Source: Streptomyces sp. NBRC 109706 (lineage in GTDB: Bacteria > Actinomycetota > Actinomycetes > Streptomycetales > Streptomycetaceae). From it: DNA of 64,000 nt. Positions 49,702 to 57,361 of this stretch are shown here, piece after piece. The stretch spans positions 62,001-126,000 of the forward strand of contig NZ_BBOM01000008.1 in NCBI RefSeq assembly GCF_000974485.1. Direction: 5' to 3'. Within the stretch, counting starts at the first letter, position 1; each line of letters opens with the position of its first letter. Made by a program: the position numbers and the translations under genes. The notes under the pieces are model-generated. The model did not search any database, was not told the DNA's origin, and was given only the letters and a program-made list of their open reading frames with translations.

Positions 49702-51180
49702 TCAGCCGACGAAGACATCCACCGAGGGGCGCAGCCGGGCCGCCGAGGCGAGCGCTTCATGCACCGGATGCTCGGTGAAGGCGTCGATGAGCGCGGGGTC
49801 GGCGGCCCGCTCGGCGGCGGGGAACGCGATCTGCTCATAGGCCGACTGGAAGCGCGGCCCCCAGCGCCGGGAGCCGAGCCGGGCGGTCTGGGAGCAGTTG
49901 TCCACCATGTGCGCGACATCGCGGGCGTGCATATACGGCAGCAGCGAGTCCACGGCCTCGATGACCGACTCGTTGACGATCTCCGACCAGGGGTGGCCGC
50001 GCTCGGCGAACTCGTCGATCTGGCCGACCATGGTGGCGACGAAGAGGCCGGCCGTGAACGGGTCGACGGACAGCTCCCGTTCACCCCGCCGGGCGCGCAC
50101 GGCCTCGGCCTGCCGCCACATCGGGGACCCGCTGATCCCGGCCATGGGCCGGGTCACCAGCCGCTGTTCGGCGAGGACGACACCGCGCAGCTCGGTGCCG
50201 TCGGCGACCTCGTCGTAGATCTCGGCCACGAGATCGCGCGCCGGCCGGTAGGCAGCGCCATAGGCCCGGTCGAAGATCTCCCGGTCGGCCGGGGCCAGTC
50301 GCTGGCGTACGGCGCGGAGCCCCTCGCGGGAGATGGCGTGCGCGATGGGGCCGGTGACGTTCTCGCAGGAACGCTCGTAGGCAGTGATCGGATCGTCGCC
50401 GGCGAGCCGGTGGTGCCGGTACAGCGCCTCGACCAGGCCATGGACGGCGCCCAGGAGGATGGCGCGTTCACCGACGATATCGGACCGGTACTCGCTCTCC
50501 AGCGTGGTGCGGAAGGTGTACGGCGATCCCAGCGCCACCGACCAGCCGAGCGCGCGGTCCACGGCCTTGCCGTCGGGGTCGGCGTGCACCGCGAAGCTGC
50601 TGTTGATCCCGGCGCCGTTGATCTCGGCCCCCTGCTCGTACAGCCGGCGCACCGAGTCTCCCATGCCCTTCGGGCAGACGGCGATCACCCCGTGTCCCGC
50701 CGGGAAGTCGCCTGCGACGGACCGGAGATGGCCGAGCAGGAAGCCGTGCGAGAGCCCGATCGTGGCACCGGGCTTGAGGGCGTCGAAGAGCTTCTGGTGG
50801 TGGTTGGCCAGTGCGGCGTCCGCGATGAGCAGGACCAGCAGATCGCTGCCGCCGGCGACGTCGATCCAGTCACCAAGCGTTCCGTTCTCCTCGGTGAAGC
50901 CGTGGGCGCGCGCGTCGGCCGCCGACGCGGAGTTCGGCCGGAGCCCCACCGTGACTCCGATGTCCGTGCCCGCCAGGGAATCGCGCAGGTTGCGCGCCTG
51001 GGCGCGCCCCTGGGGCCCCCAGCCGATGACGCCGATCCGCTCGATGCCCGCCAGCGCCCTCGGCAACAGGGGGAAGAGATGTCGGCCGCCTCGCAGGATC
51101 GTCTCCCTGCCGCCGGGAACGTCCATCGTCTCGGGGGAGAAGATTGCGGAGGTGAAGGTGTTGGTGGGTGTGGATGTCAT
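49702..51180 (-). CDS. ilvC: Ketol-acid reductoisomerase, long plant-type form
   Basis: 492 residues, far longer than the roughly 330-residue class I enzyme usual in actinomycetes. The NADPH loop reads IGVIGWGPQGRAQARNLRDS. The motifs HGFLLGHL, VIAVCPKGMGDSVRRLY, GAGINSSFAVH, LESEYRSDIVGERAILLGAV, NESVIEAVDSLLPYMHAR and MVDNCSQTARLGSR match chloroplast KARI strikingly, including the N-terminal ETILRGGRHLFPLLP segment. The enzyme converts 2-acetolactate or acetohydroxybutyrate into dihydroxy acids for branched amino acids. It is divergent from an IlvY-like LysR gene. It is probably a second, acquired copy. Possible roles are precursor supply for a natural product or a target-resistant replacement enzyme. 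Confidence 0.92.
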   Translation of the reverse strand: MTSTPTNTFTSAIFSPETMDVPGGRETILRGGRHLFPLLPRALAGIERIGVIGWGPQGRAQARNLRDSLAGTDIGVTVGLRPNSASAADARAHGFTEENGTLGDWIDVAGGSDLLVLLIADAALANHHQKLFDALKPGATIGLSHGFLLGHLRSVAGDFPAGHGVIAVCPKGMGDSVRRLYEQGAEINGAGINSSFAVHADPDGKAVDRALGWSVALGSPYTFRTTLESEYRSDIVGERAILLGAVHGLVEALYRHHRLAGDDPITAYERSCENVTGPIAHAISREGLRAVRQRLAPADREIFDRAYGAAYRPARDLVAEIYDEVADGTELRGVVLAEQRLVTRPMAGISGSPMWRQAEAVRARRGERELSVDPFTAGLFVATMVGQIDEFAERGHPWSEIVNESVIEAVDSLLPYMHARDVAHMVDNCSQTARLGSRRWGPRFQSAYEQIAFPAAERAADPALIDAFTEHPVHEALASAARLRPSVDVFVG

Positions 51181-51268
51181 GACTGAACTTCTATTTCCAT
51201 GCCGGGAGACCGGGCAAGCGCAGGATCCGCAGCGGGGCGTTGCGATCGGTGAAAGGCTGAGGTGAGGC
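51181..51268. promoter_or_regulatory. Divergent ilvC-lysR control region
   Basis: 88 bp separate the two divergent starts. LysR-type activators normally bind such intergenic sites, so operators for the regulator and both promoters should lie here. No clear T-N11-A palindrome could be fixed by eye. Confidence 0.4.
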
Positions 51269-52147
51269 GTGTTCGGCGACCAGCGGGACGTACGGTTGTT
51301 CCTCCATTTGACGCGGACGTTGAACTTCGGCCGCACCAGCCTGGAGTGCCATGTCAGCCCGGCCACCCTGACCAGATCGGTGCAGCGTCTGGAGGCGGAG
51401 CTGGGCCGGCCGCTGTTCGACCGGACTCCGCACGGGGTCACCCTGACGGTGGAGGGCCACCGGTTCCGCGCCTACGCCCTTGAGGCGCTTGACCGTTGGC
51501 AGGAGTACCGGCAGGGCCACGACAAGCCCTCGGGACTGGTGGGCCAACTCGCGGTGTTCGCGACCGTGACCGCCTGTCAGGTGCTGTTGCCCGCCCTGCT
51601 GGCCCCGTTCCGCGCCGCGCATCCGCAGGTCCGGATCGATCTGCGCACCGGCGACGCGGCCGCCGCGCTCGCCAGACTGGACGAGGGCGAAGTGGACGTG
51701 GCGGTGGCCGGCGTCCCGGCTCGGCTCCCCGAGTCCCTGCTGAGCAGAACGGTGGCAACCACCGAGCTGGTGTTGGTGACCTCGCGGAACCGGGCGGAGC
51801 ACGTACTGGACGGCCCCTTCGTACTGCCCCACCGGGGCCTGGTCCGTGAGGCGGCCGAACGCTGGTTCCGCGCGCGGCACCGCGCCCCCGAGGTGGTGGC
51901 CGAGCCGGAGGGCCACGAGGCGCTGCTGACCCTGGTCGCCCTCGGCTATGGAACGGGAGTCGTGCCCAAGCTCGTCCTGGACACCAGCGCCGCGCGCGAA
52001 ACGCTGACCACCGTCCCCGTCGCCCCACCCCCGGCGGCCCTCACCATCGGCCTGTGCGTCCGCCGCGCCAACCTCCGCCGCCCCCTGGTCGCCACCTTGT
52101 GGAGCCTCACCACGACGGCCAACTCCCCGCCGCCCGAGGGCAGGTAG
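51269..52147 (+). CDS. LysR-family regulator, IlvY-like
   Basis: 292 residues from GTG 51269, immediately after gaggtgagg. The N-terminal winged helix-turn-helix contains FLHLTRTLNFGRTSLECHVS and PATLTRSVQRLEAELGRPLF. The effector domain resembles E. coli IlvY through HVSPxTLxR, VTLTxxG, TGDAA, GHEALLTLVALGYG and VVPKLVLD. IlvY activates the divergent ilvC when acetolactate or acetohydroxybutyrate accumulates, and the same divergent arrangement is preserved here. It probably controls the plant-type KARI gene. Confidence 0.85.
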   Translation: MFGDQRDVRLFLHLTRTLNFGRTSLECHVSPATLTRSVQRLEAELGRPLFDRTPHGVTLTVEGHRFRAYALEALDRWQEYRQGHDKPSGLVGQLAVFATVTACQVLLPALLAPFRAAHPQVRIDLRTGDAAAALARLDEGEVDVAVAGVPARLPESLLSRTVATTELVLVTSRNRAEHVLDGPFVLPHRGLVREAAERWFRARHRAPEVVAEPEGHEALLTLVALGYGTGVVPKLVLDTSAARETLTTVPVAPPPAALTIGLCVRRANLRRPLVATLWSLTTTANSPPPEGR

Positions 52148-52345
52148 CGTTCAAGAGCGTTCAGGGCCGTGCCACAGGCGTCCGAAAAGGGCATGCCGCG
52201 CCAAGAGGGCTCTTTCCAGAAGACTCCGCCGATGCCAACATTGACGACCTGTCTGCGGAATTGGTGCTTCTTTGCCCGGACCGACCCGGTCCTTTCTCCC
52301 GCTCTTCCTCGCGCCGACTCCGCACGCTCGACACGGGGGTCACAT

Positions 52346-52870
52346 GTGATCGAAACCATTGTGCTCAGCGTGATCACCAACGTGCTCGGCGACTACATCA
52401 CGGGGCTCCTGACCGACAGACGCGACGCACGGGATCGTGACGAGCTCGTCTCGCTCATCGCGACGCAGGTCAGGGATTCCGACCCGGAGAGCAGCGATGC
52501 CCAGGCACGGCGCCTCGCGGCAAGGGAACTGGACACGGTCGTCAAATTGGACCGCAGTCTCTCCTGGCAGGACGACCGCCTGACCGTCAGCCCCGCCGGA
52601 GACCCCAGTCAGCCCGCGGCGTCGGTCGGTCAGGTGCTGGACGAGCTGACGGCCAGCGTGACCGCTCGCCGCCGTGAGTTGGGGCTCCCCATGGCCGACG
52701 ACGCCACGGTGCACCACGCCCACCCCAAATCCGCCGAGGACGATCTGCTTCCGCCAGTCCCGGCCCCTCCCGGCGTCACCGTCCAGGATCTCCGGACGGG
52801 GATCCTGGCTCTGTATACCGATGTGCTCCGCGAGAAGGAGCGGCGCCGAAGGAGTTCGGATGCCGACTAA
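52346..52870 (+). CDS. Small protein with N-terminal hydrophobic helix, first gene of the RuBisCO-activase-like cassette
   Basis: 174 residues from GTG 52346 (acgggggtc upstream); longer in-frame versions lack start signals. The first 20 residues (IETIVLSVITNVLGDYITGL) form one hydrophobic or amphipathic helix, perhaps a membrane contact. Charged helices follow (DRRDARDRDELVSLIATQV), then a short strand-rich middle, a helix with VGQVLDELTASVTARRRELG, a Pro-rich linker and a C-terminal helix. No family was recognised. The 3' end overlaps the AAA+ gene by 11 bp and supplies its ribosome site, so the two are co-translated. It could localise the ATPase at the membrane or act as effector. Confidence 0.65.
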   Translation: MIETIVLSVITNVLGDYITGLLTDRRDARDRDELVSLIATQVRDSDPESSDAQARRLAARELDTVVKLDRSLSWQDDRLTVSPAGDPSQPAASVGQVLDELTASVTARRRELGLPMADDATVHHAHPKSAEDDLLPPVPAPPGVTVQDLRTGILALYTDVLREKERRRRSSDAD

Positions 52871-53684
52871 CGCGATTGCTGAGCGATTCCGTGAAGTGGT
52901 CTCCCTCCATCTCGTGGGAAATTTCCAGCCAGATGTGGCGCCGGGGTTTCCGTTGCTCCTGGGAATTCAGGGACCTCCTGGCGAGGGGAAGACCTATCAG
53001 GTCGAGCGGATCCTTGAGGAGGCGGGGGTCGTCCCGCTGTTGCTCTCCGGAGGCGAGTTGGAGAGCCCGAACGCGGGCGCGCCGGCGGCACGGATCCGTG
53101 CTGTCTACCGGGACGCGGGAGTCCACCTGGATGCCGGCACCCCCGCGGTGGTGCTGCTCAACGACGCGGACGCGGCGATCGGTAGTTGGGGCGAGCTGAC
53201 CCAGTACACCGTCAACACCCAGAACCTGATCACCGAACTCATGCATCTTGCGGACTATCCGACCCGAGTGGAGGGCCAAGGGACCCGTCGGGTGCCGATC
53301 ATCCTGACGGGCAACGACTTCACCCGCCTCTACGCGCCCCTCCGACGCACCGGACGGATGGGGATCTTCAGCTGGCGCATGAACCCGGCCGAGCGAGAGG
53401 CCGCGGTGCGTTCCCTGTTCCCGTGGCTGGTCGACAAGACGGCAAGGGAGCTCGTGCTTCGTTTTCCCGACCAGCCCATCTCCTTCTGGGCGGCGGTGCG
53501 TCGTCGCCTCGACGACGGGGTGCTCATCGCCGCTGTGGAACGCCGCGGGCTGCGCGATCTGACTCGGCGGTTGGTCTCCGGCAGTCGAATCAAGATCGAC
53601 GATCACACCTACTCGGTCGAGGACATCACGGTGGCGGCCAAAGCCATGGCTGACGACTCCGCCCACGACTTCCTCACCTCCTAG
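52860..53684 (+). CDS. AAA+ ATPase resembling chloroplast RuBisCO activase
   Basis: 274 residues from ATG 52860, with aaggag 5 nt upstream. The AAA+ core shows Walker A GIQGPPGEGKTYQ, Walker B VVLLNDADAA, sensor 1 in VPIILTGNDFTRLYAPL and an arginine-finger segment RRTGRMGIFSW. Long stretches follow RuBisCO activase in order: GELESPNAGAPAARIRAVYR, TQYTVNTQ, HLADYPT, the TGNDF..LYAPL..GRM..F.W block and FPDQPISFWAAVRRRLDD. It lacks the extra N-terminal domain of plant activase, and no RuBisCO gene is present. Activases use ATP to pull open inhibited protein complexes, so this enzyme probably remodels a different partner. The co-transcribed 175-residue protein downstream is the best candidate. 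Confidence 0.88.
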   Translation: MPTNAIAERFREVVSLHLVGNFQPDVAPGFPLLLGIQGPPGEGKTYQVERILEEAGVVPLLLSGGELESPNAGAPAARIRAVYRDAGVHLDAGTPAVVLLNDADAAIGSWGELTQYTVNTQNLITELMHLADYPTRVEGQGTRRVPIILTGNDFTRLYAPLRRTGRMGIFSWRMNPAEREAAVRSLFPWLVDKTARELVLRFPDQPISFWAAVRRRLDDGVLIAAVERRGLRDLTRRLVSGSRIKIDDHTYSVEDITVAAKAMADDSAHDFLTS

Positions 53685-53699
53685 ACCTCTCGGAGCGTC

Positions 53700-54227
53700 A
53701 TGGCCATCACCAGGACTTCCACCCACACCGCCACATACACACGCACGGAACTCATCAAGATGCAGGTTGAACGGGTCCTGGTACGCAGTCGCGTGACGCA
53801 GAAGTGCACCGAGGCCATCCTGCGGGGGCTTGAGATGCGCTGGATCGCCGAGGTGTCCATCTACGGTCTTGACGAGAATGACGAATGCCATGCGGAGTTG
53901 TTCATCAAGGTCGACTGGAGCCGGAACGCCCTGCATATCTCGGCTGGACGGGACACGGTGCAGATCGATGACGGGTGGCAGGACGGCATCTCCGCCGAAA
54001 TCGACCTGTCGCTCAAGAAGTTCGAGGAGTTCGTGCGTCAGCTCGGGCTCCGCCGGGTCTTCCGCACCCGATATGCTCCCGGTGTCGACCGGGATTTGAC
54101 AAACCGCAGGCTCGGCTTCGTCCGGAGCTCCGCCGTGCGATGGCGCGACGGAACGGTCGGCACCGCCATGAGTATCCCGGAGCTGGACGAGGTCACCGTG
54201 GGGATCAACATCGCGGCAAGCGACTGA
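53700..54227 (+). CDS. Unknown protein, possible HORMA-like partner of the AAA+ ATPase
   Basis: 175 residues, 15 nt after the AAA+ stop. It begins with TSTHTATYTRTELIKMQVER, a strand and helix reminiscent of bacterial HORMA family 1. Later come IAEVSIYGLDENDECHAELF, a charged helix SAEIDLSLKKFEEFVRQL and a terminal strand VTVGINIA. The predicted pattern is alpha/beta with no signal or membrane segment. HORMA proteins are classic substrates of TRIP13-type AAA+ ATPases, which would suit the operon. The match is weak, and the protein could equally be a novel fold. No CD-NTase or nuclease gene is nearby, so a standard CBASS is not present. Confidence 0.6.
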   Translation: MAITRTSTHTATYTRTELIKMQVERVLVRSRVTQKCTEAILRGLEMRWIAEVSIYGLDENDECHAELFIKVDWSRNALHISAGRDTVQIDDGWQDGISAEIDLSLKKFEEFVRQLGLRRVFRTRYAPGVDRDLTNRRLGFVRSSAVRWRDGTVGTAMSIPELDEVTVGINIAASD

Positions 54228-54306
54228 GTACAGTCCCGCTTGTCCAGGCCCCCCACCGCCCGACTGCGCGTGGCGGTGACGCTTCGTCGCGGCGGTGGGC
54301 AGCGGG

Positions 54307-54312
54307 GAGAAT
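54307..54312 (+). promoter_or_regulatory. Candidate -10 box of the leaderless zinc-ribbon gene
   Basis: GAGAAT ends seven positions before the A of ATG 54319, in a context nearly identical to that upstream of the DUF5954-like gene. There is no ribosome site. Confidence 0.4.
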
Positions 54313-54318
54313 GGGGCC

Positions 54319-54510
54319 ATGGCGAAGTGTGAGAAGTGTGGTGCGCGGAAGCGTCGTTGGCGTCGGAGCTGTGCCGGGTGCGGTGGTGGGCAGGGGCGGT
54401 CGGAGGCGGTCACGGATGCCGCCGACCTGGCCGTGGCGGCGGGGGCACTGGGGTGGATATGGCGAGGAATCATGGGGTTTGTGCGGATGGTGCTGCGTGC
54501 GTTCAACTGA
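54319..54510 (+). CDS. Zinc-ribbon miniprotein with C-terminal hydrophobic helix
   Basis: 63 residues. Two CxxC pairs (CEKCGARKRRWRRSCAGC) form a basic zinc ribbon. After a Gly-rich linker comes a hydrophobic region LAVAAGALGWIWRGIMGFVR that could be one membrane segment or amphipathic helix. Such small zinc-ribbon/membrane proteins are common and uncharacterised in actinomycetes. It appears to have its own leaderless promoter and lies 91 nt after the AAA+ cassette, so it may be independent of it. Confidence 0.6.
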   Translation: MAKCEKCGARKRRWRRSCAGCGGGQGRSEAVTDAADLAVAAGALGWIWRGIMGFVRMVLRAFN

Positions 54511-54574
54511 CCGGCTCGGGCGCGGGTCGCTGAAAGGCTTTGCGGGGGCGTCGCCCGGGTGATGGGGTGGCGCG

Positions 54575-55560
54575 GTGATCGAACACGAGGAGGCGGCCGC
54601 CGTCCGCCCGTTGACCCTGGCCTGGGTGCACCGGCATCTGGCGGCCGGCGAGGCGGATCGTCCGGATCGAGGCGCTGCACGGCGGCATCACCGCCGAGAT
54701 GCGGAGGCTGACCCTCGGAACGCGGGACGGGCACACGCGTGACCTGGTGCTGCGGTCCTTCGTCGACCCGTTCCACCTGGCGCGCGCCGAGGACTCGCTG
54801 GGCCGGGAGGCCGGCGCCCTGGCCCTGCTCACGGGGACCGATGTGCCGGCTCCCGAGCTGGTCGCGGTGGATCCGACCGCCGCGCACTGCGAGTACCCGT
54901 CGCTCCTGATGGCCTGTCTGGTCGGCCGGACCGTCCTTGACGACACGGGACTGGAGGCGCGCGTCCCGCTGCTGGCCCGTCAACTCGTGGCGATCCACGC
55001 GGTGCGGCCCGCTGAACGGCCCCTGGAGTACGAGGCGTTGACGACCGCCGACACCGTGGTGACGCCCGAGGGCGCCGACGCGGCGGTATGGGCGGCGGCG
55101 ATCGAGGTGATCCGGGGGCCGGCGCCGCCCTATGTCGGTCGGTTCCTGCACCGGGACTTCCAGCCCGGCAATGTGCTCTTCGCCGTGCCGCCCCGGGCGC
55201 CGGCGGCGGCCCGGATCACCGGCGTCGTCGACTGGGCGGGCGCCTCCTGGGGGCCGGCGGATCTCGATGTGGCGCACTGTGCCACCGTTCTCGCGCTGCT
55301 GCACGGCCCGGCCTGGGGCCTGCGGTTCCCCGAGGCATACGAGGCGGCCGGCGGAACGCCGGCCACGGTCCCGAGCGAGCGGCGGTACTGGCTGGTGCGG
55401 GACGCTCTGGCGGCCTCGGAGGAGATACGGGAGATGTCGGTGCCCTGGCGGCAGGCGGGCAGGACCGAGCTGACGGCGCGCGCCGTGGCGGAGCGGCTGG
55501 ACGCCTACCTCACCGCCCTGATGGCCATGTTTGGGCTGAGCCGCCCCCGAGACCCGACGT
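54575..55560 (+). pseudogene. Aminoglycoside phosphotransferase-like gene with apparent frameshift and lost stop
   Basis: Two frames together give an APH-type kinase. Frame A starts at GTG 54575 (VIEHEEAAAVRPLTLAWVHR) and runs to about 54655. Frame B continues with IVRIEALHGGITAEMRRLTL and carries FLHRDFQPGN (catalytic Asp and Asn) and VVDWAGASWGPADLDVA (DxD-type metal site). Joining them needs one base skipped near 54648-54660. Frame B has a stop at 54612 and no good start before ATG 54699, which would remove the first subdomain. After the conserved domain, around 55540, the frame has no stop and drifts through the sigma-factor gene out of phase. A damaged gene is likeliest; a sequencing error is possible. 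Confidence 0.65.
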
Positions 55561-55635
55561 CGAGCGACCCGAAAGGTGACACGGGTCACGGGGCGGCGGG
55601 GGAACCCGGGGCACGGTGCGGACAGGGCACGGGAC

Positions 55636-56292
55636 ATGACGACAGAACTGCGGCCCCGGATTCGAGACGGGGACGAGGATGCCTTCGCCGAGCTGTTCGA
55701 CGCCTATGCGCGTTCCGTCTACAATCACGCGTTTCGGCTGACCGGGGACTGGGGGGCCGCCGAGGACGCCGTGTCGTTGACGTTTCTCGAAGCCTGGCGG
55801 CTGCGCGGGCGGTTGGACGCCGAGGGCGGTTCGCTACGGCCCTGGCTGCTGGGGATCGCGACCAATGTCGTGCGCAACAGCCGGCGCGCCGCCCGCCGCC
55901 ACGCGGCGGCGCTGTCGCGACTGCCACGCCCCGAGGCCGTCCGCGACTTCGCCGACGAGGTGGCGGGCCGGATCGACGACGCCGCTCTGCTGGCGACGGT
56001 ACGCCTCGCCCTGGACACCCTGCGCCGCCCCGAACGCGAGGTGTTGGCGCTGTGCGTGTGGGCGGGCCACGACTATCCGACGGCCGCCGAGGCGCTGGGC
56101 ATCCCGGTCGGCACCGTCCGCTCCCGGCTGTCCCGCGCGCGCCGCAAGCTCGCGGCGGCGGCCGAGGCGCGCGTCGCGCGGAACGCGGCGGAGCCGGTGG
56201 CCGCCGGGCGGGAACCGCCGGGCCGGCAAGGACAGGTAGGAGGTGGCCGCCGAACGGCGGCCTGGCCCACCCAACGGAAGGACACCCCATGA
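55636..56292 (+). CDS. ECF-type RNA polymerase sigma factor
   Basis: 218 residues from ATG 55636 (GTG 55576 is in frame but would overlap the damaged APH gene). Region 2 includes AFAELFDAYARSVYNHAFRL and AAEDAVSLTFLEAWR. Region 4 includes LRRPEREVLALCVWAGHDYP and the helix-turn-helix AAEALGIPVGTVRSRLSRAR. Its stop overlaps the next gene (ATGA), which encodes a membrane protein of the type commonly found behind such sigma factors. The C-terminal tail is low complexity. Promoter targets are not identifiable. Confidence 0.9.
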   Translation: MTTELRPRIRDGDEDAFAELFDAYARSVYNHAFRLTGDWGAAEDAVSLTFLEAWRLRGRLDAEGGSLRPWLLGIATNVVRNSRRAARRHAAALSRLPRPEAVRDFADEVAGRIDDAALLATVRLALDTLRRPEREVLALCVWAGHDYPTAAEALGIPVGTVRSRLSRARRKLAAAAEARVARNAAEPVAAGREPPGRQGQVGGGRRTAAWPTQRKDTP

Positions 56293-57269
56293 ACGACAAC
56301 GCGTCGCTCCCCGAACGGGACCTCCCGCCGGGCCGTCACCGACAGCTCAAGGAGCACCTGATGCGCGAGATCCGACAGACCCCGGAATCCGATGGCGTCC
56401 GGGCCGGCCGGCGGAAGTGGTTGCTGCCGGCGGTCGGCGTGCCGGTGGCGGCCGGCGGGCTCGCGCTCGCCCTGCTGGTGGGCGGCCTCCCCGGCGGTTC
56501 CGACGACCCCGAGCGTGGCAGGGAGACCGAGGCCGGCCGCACGGCGGGCAGCGAGGGGACCGACCGGACGGCGGTCCAGCTGCTGACCCAGGTGGCCGAC
56601 CGGGCCGCCGCCGAGGCCCCGGGTGACATCCGCGACGACCAGTACGTGTATGTCTCAGGCGTGGAGCTGTACCTGGGCGACGAGTCCAGGGAACGCGAGA
56701 TCTGGAAGGCGGTGGACGGCGCCGCGGAAGGGCTGCTGCGGCTGAGCGGCGACGAGGAGGACATCCCGCTCGAACCCGACCCGATGCCCGCGCCGGGAAG
56801 CGACGGGACCTCGTCCTGCTACCGCTTCCTCGAAACGCTGCCCACCGATCCCGAGGCCATGCTGGCGTGGCTCTACGCGCGGCAGGAGGAGGGCGACGCC
56901 GACCACGACGCCGACCAGGACGCGTTTGTCCTGATCGGCGATCTGGTCAGGGAGGCCCTGGTGCCGCCGGAGGTGGCCGCCGCGCTCTACGGCGCCGCCG
57001 CGCTCATCCCCGGCGTGACCCTGGTGCCCGACGCGGTCGACGCGACGGGCCGCCCGGGGGTCGCGGTCGCCAGGACCGACGCCTACAACCCCGACACCAG
57101 CGAGGAGTTGATCTTCGACGAGGAGTCGCTTGAACTGCTCGGCACCCGCACCGTCGCCCTGACGGACATCGACTACGAGGACCTGCCCCCGATCGGCGCC
57201 GGCGAGGTGACCTATGCGTCCGCCGTCCTGGACCGCGCGGTCGTAGACGAGGCGGGCACCCACCCCTGA
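56289..57269 (+). CDS. CU044_5270-family-like membrane protein, partner of sigma factor
   Basis: 326 residues, coupled to the sigma gene by a 4-nt overlap, with ggaagga upstream. The cytoplasmic N-terminus (RHRQLKEHLMREIRQTP) precedes one membrane segment (WLLPAVGVPVAAGGLALALL) and a large acidic outer domain. That domain contains AVQLLTQVADRAAAEAP, DDQYVYVSGVELYL and a YNPDTSEELIFDEESLELLG strand pair. The architecture and motifs match a family annotated CU044_5270 that habitually follows ECF sigma factors. It probably controls sigma activity or senses envelope state. Followed by a strong terminator. Confidence 0.78.
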   Translation: MNDNASLPERDLPPGRHRQLKEHLMREIRQTPESDGVRAGRRKWLLPAVGVPVAAGGLALALLVGGLPGGSDDPERGRETEAGRTAGSEGTDRTAVQLLTQVADRAAAEAPGDIRDDQYVYVSGVELYLGDESREREIWKAVDGAAEGLLRLSGDEEDIPLEPDPMPAPGSDGTSSCYRFLETLPTDPEAMLAWLYARQEEGDADHDADQDAFVLIGDLVREALVPPEVAAALYGAAALIPGVTLVPDAVDATGRPGVAVARTDAYNPDTSEELIFDEESLELLGTRTVALTDIDYEDLPPIGAGEVTYASAVLDRAVVDEAGTHP

Positions 57270-57302
57270 GGCCGAAACGGGTCACCGGGCCGGCCCGCCG
57301 GG

Positions 57303-57344
57303 CCCGTCCGGGTGATGAGGATTCCTCCTCATCACCCGGACGGG
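57303..57344 (+). terminator. Terminator hairpin abutting the NACHT promoter
   Basis: A perfect 19-bp stem: 57303-57321 (cccgtccgggtgatgagga) pairs with 57326-57344 across a 4-nt loop, 33 nt after the stop of the membrane protein. It ends 5 bp before the presumed -10 box of the NACHT gene, so it may also affect that promoter. Confidence 0.85.
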
Positions 57345-57349
57345 TCTGA

Positions 57350-57355
57350 CAGACT
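57350..57355 (+). promoter_or_regulatory. Candidate -10 box of the leaderless NACHT gene
   Basis: CAGACT ends seven positions before the A of ATG 57362. The expected -35 region falls inside the hairpin stem at 57326-57344, and no ribosome site is present. Confidence 0.38.
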
Positions 57356-57361
57356 GACGCA

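Noticed and set aside
52346..54227. Type III CBASS (HORMA/TRIP13) operon
   Set aside because: No CD-NTase or recognisable effector is in the neighbourhood. The ATPase resembles RuBisCO activase more than TRIP13, and the HORMA match is weak.
54699..57269. APH-to-membrane-protein fusion of 856 residues
   Set aside because: The middle third is an out-of-phase reading of the sigma gene with Arg/Gly-rich nonsense. The last third has its own start and ribosome site.
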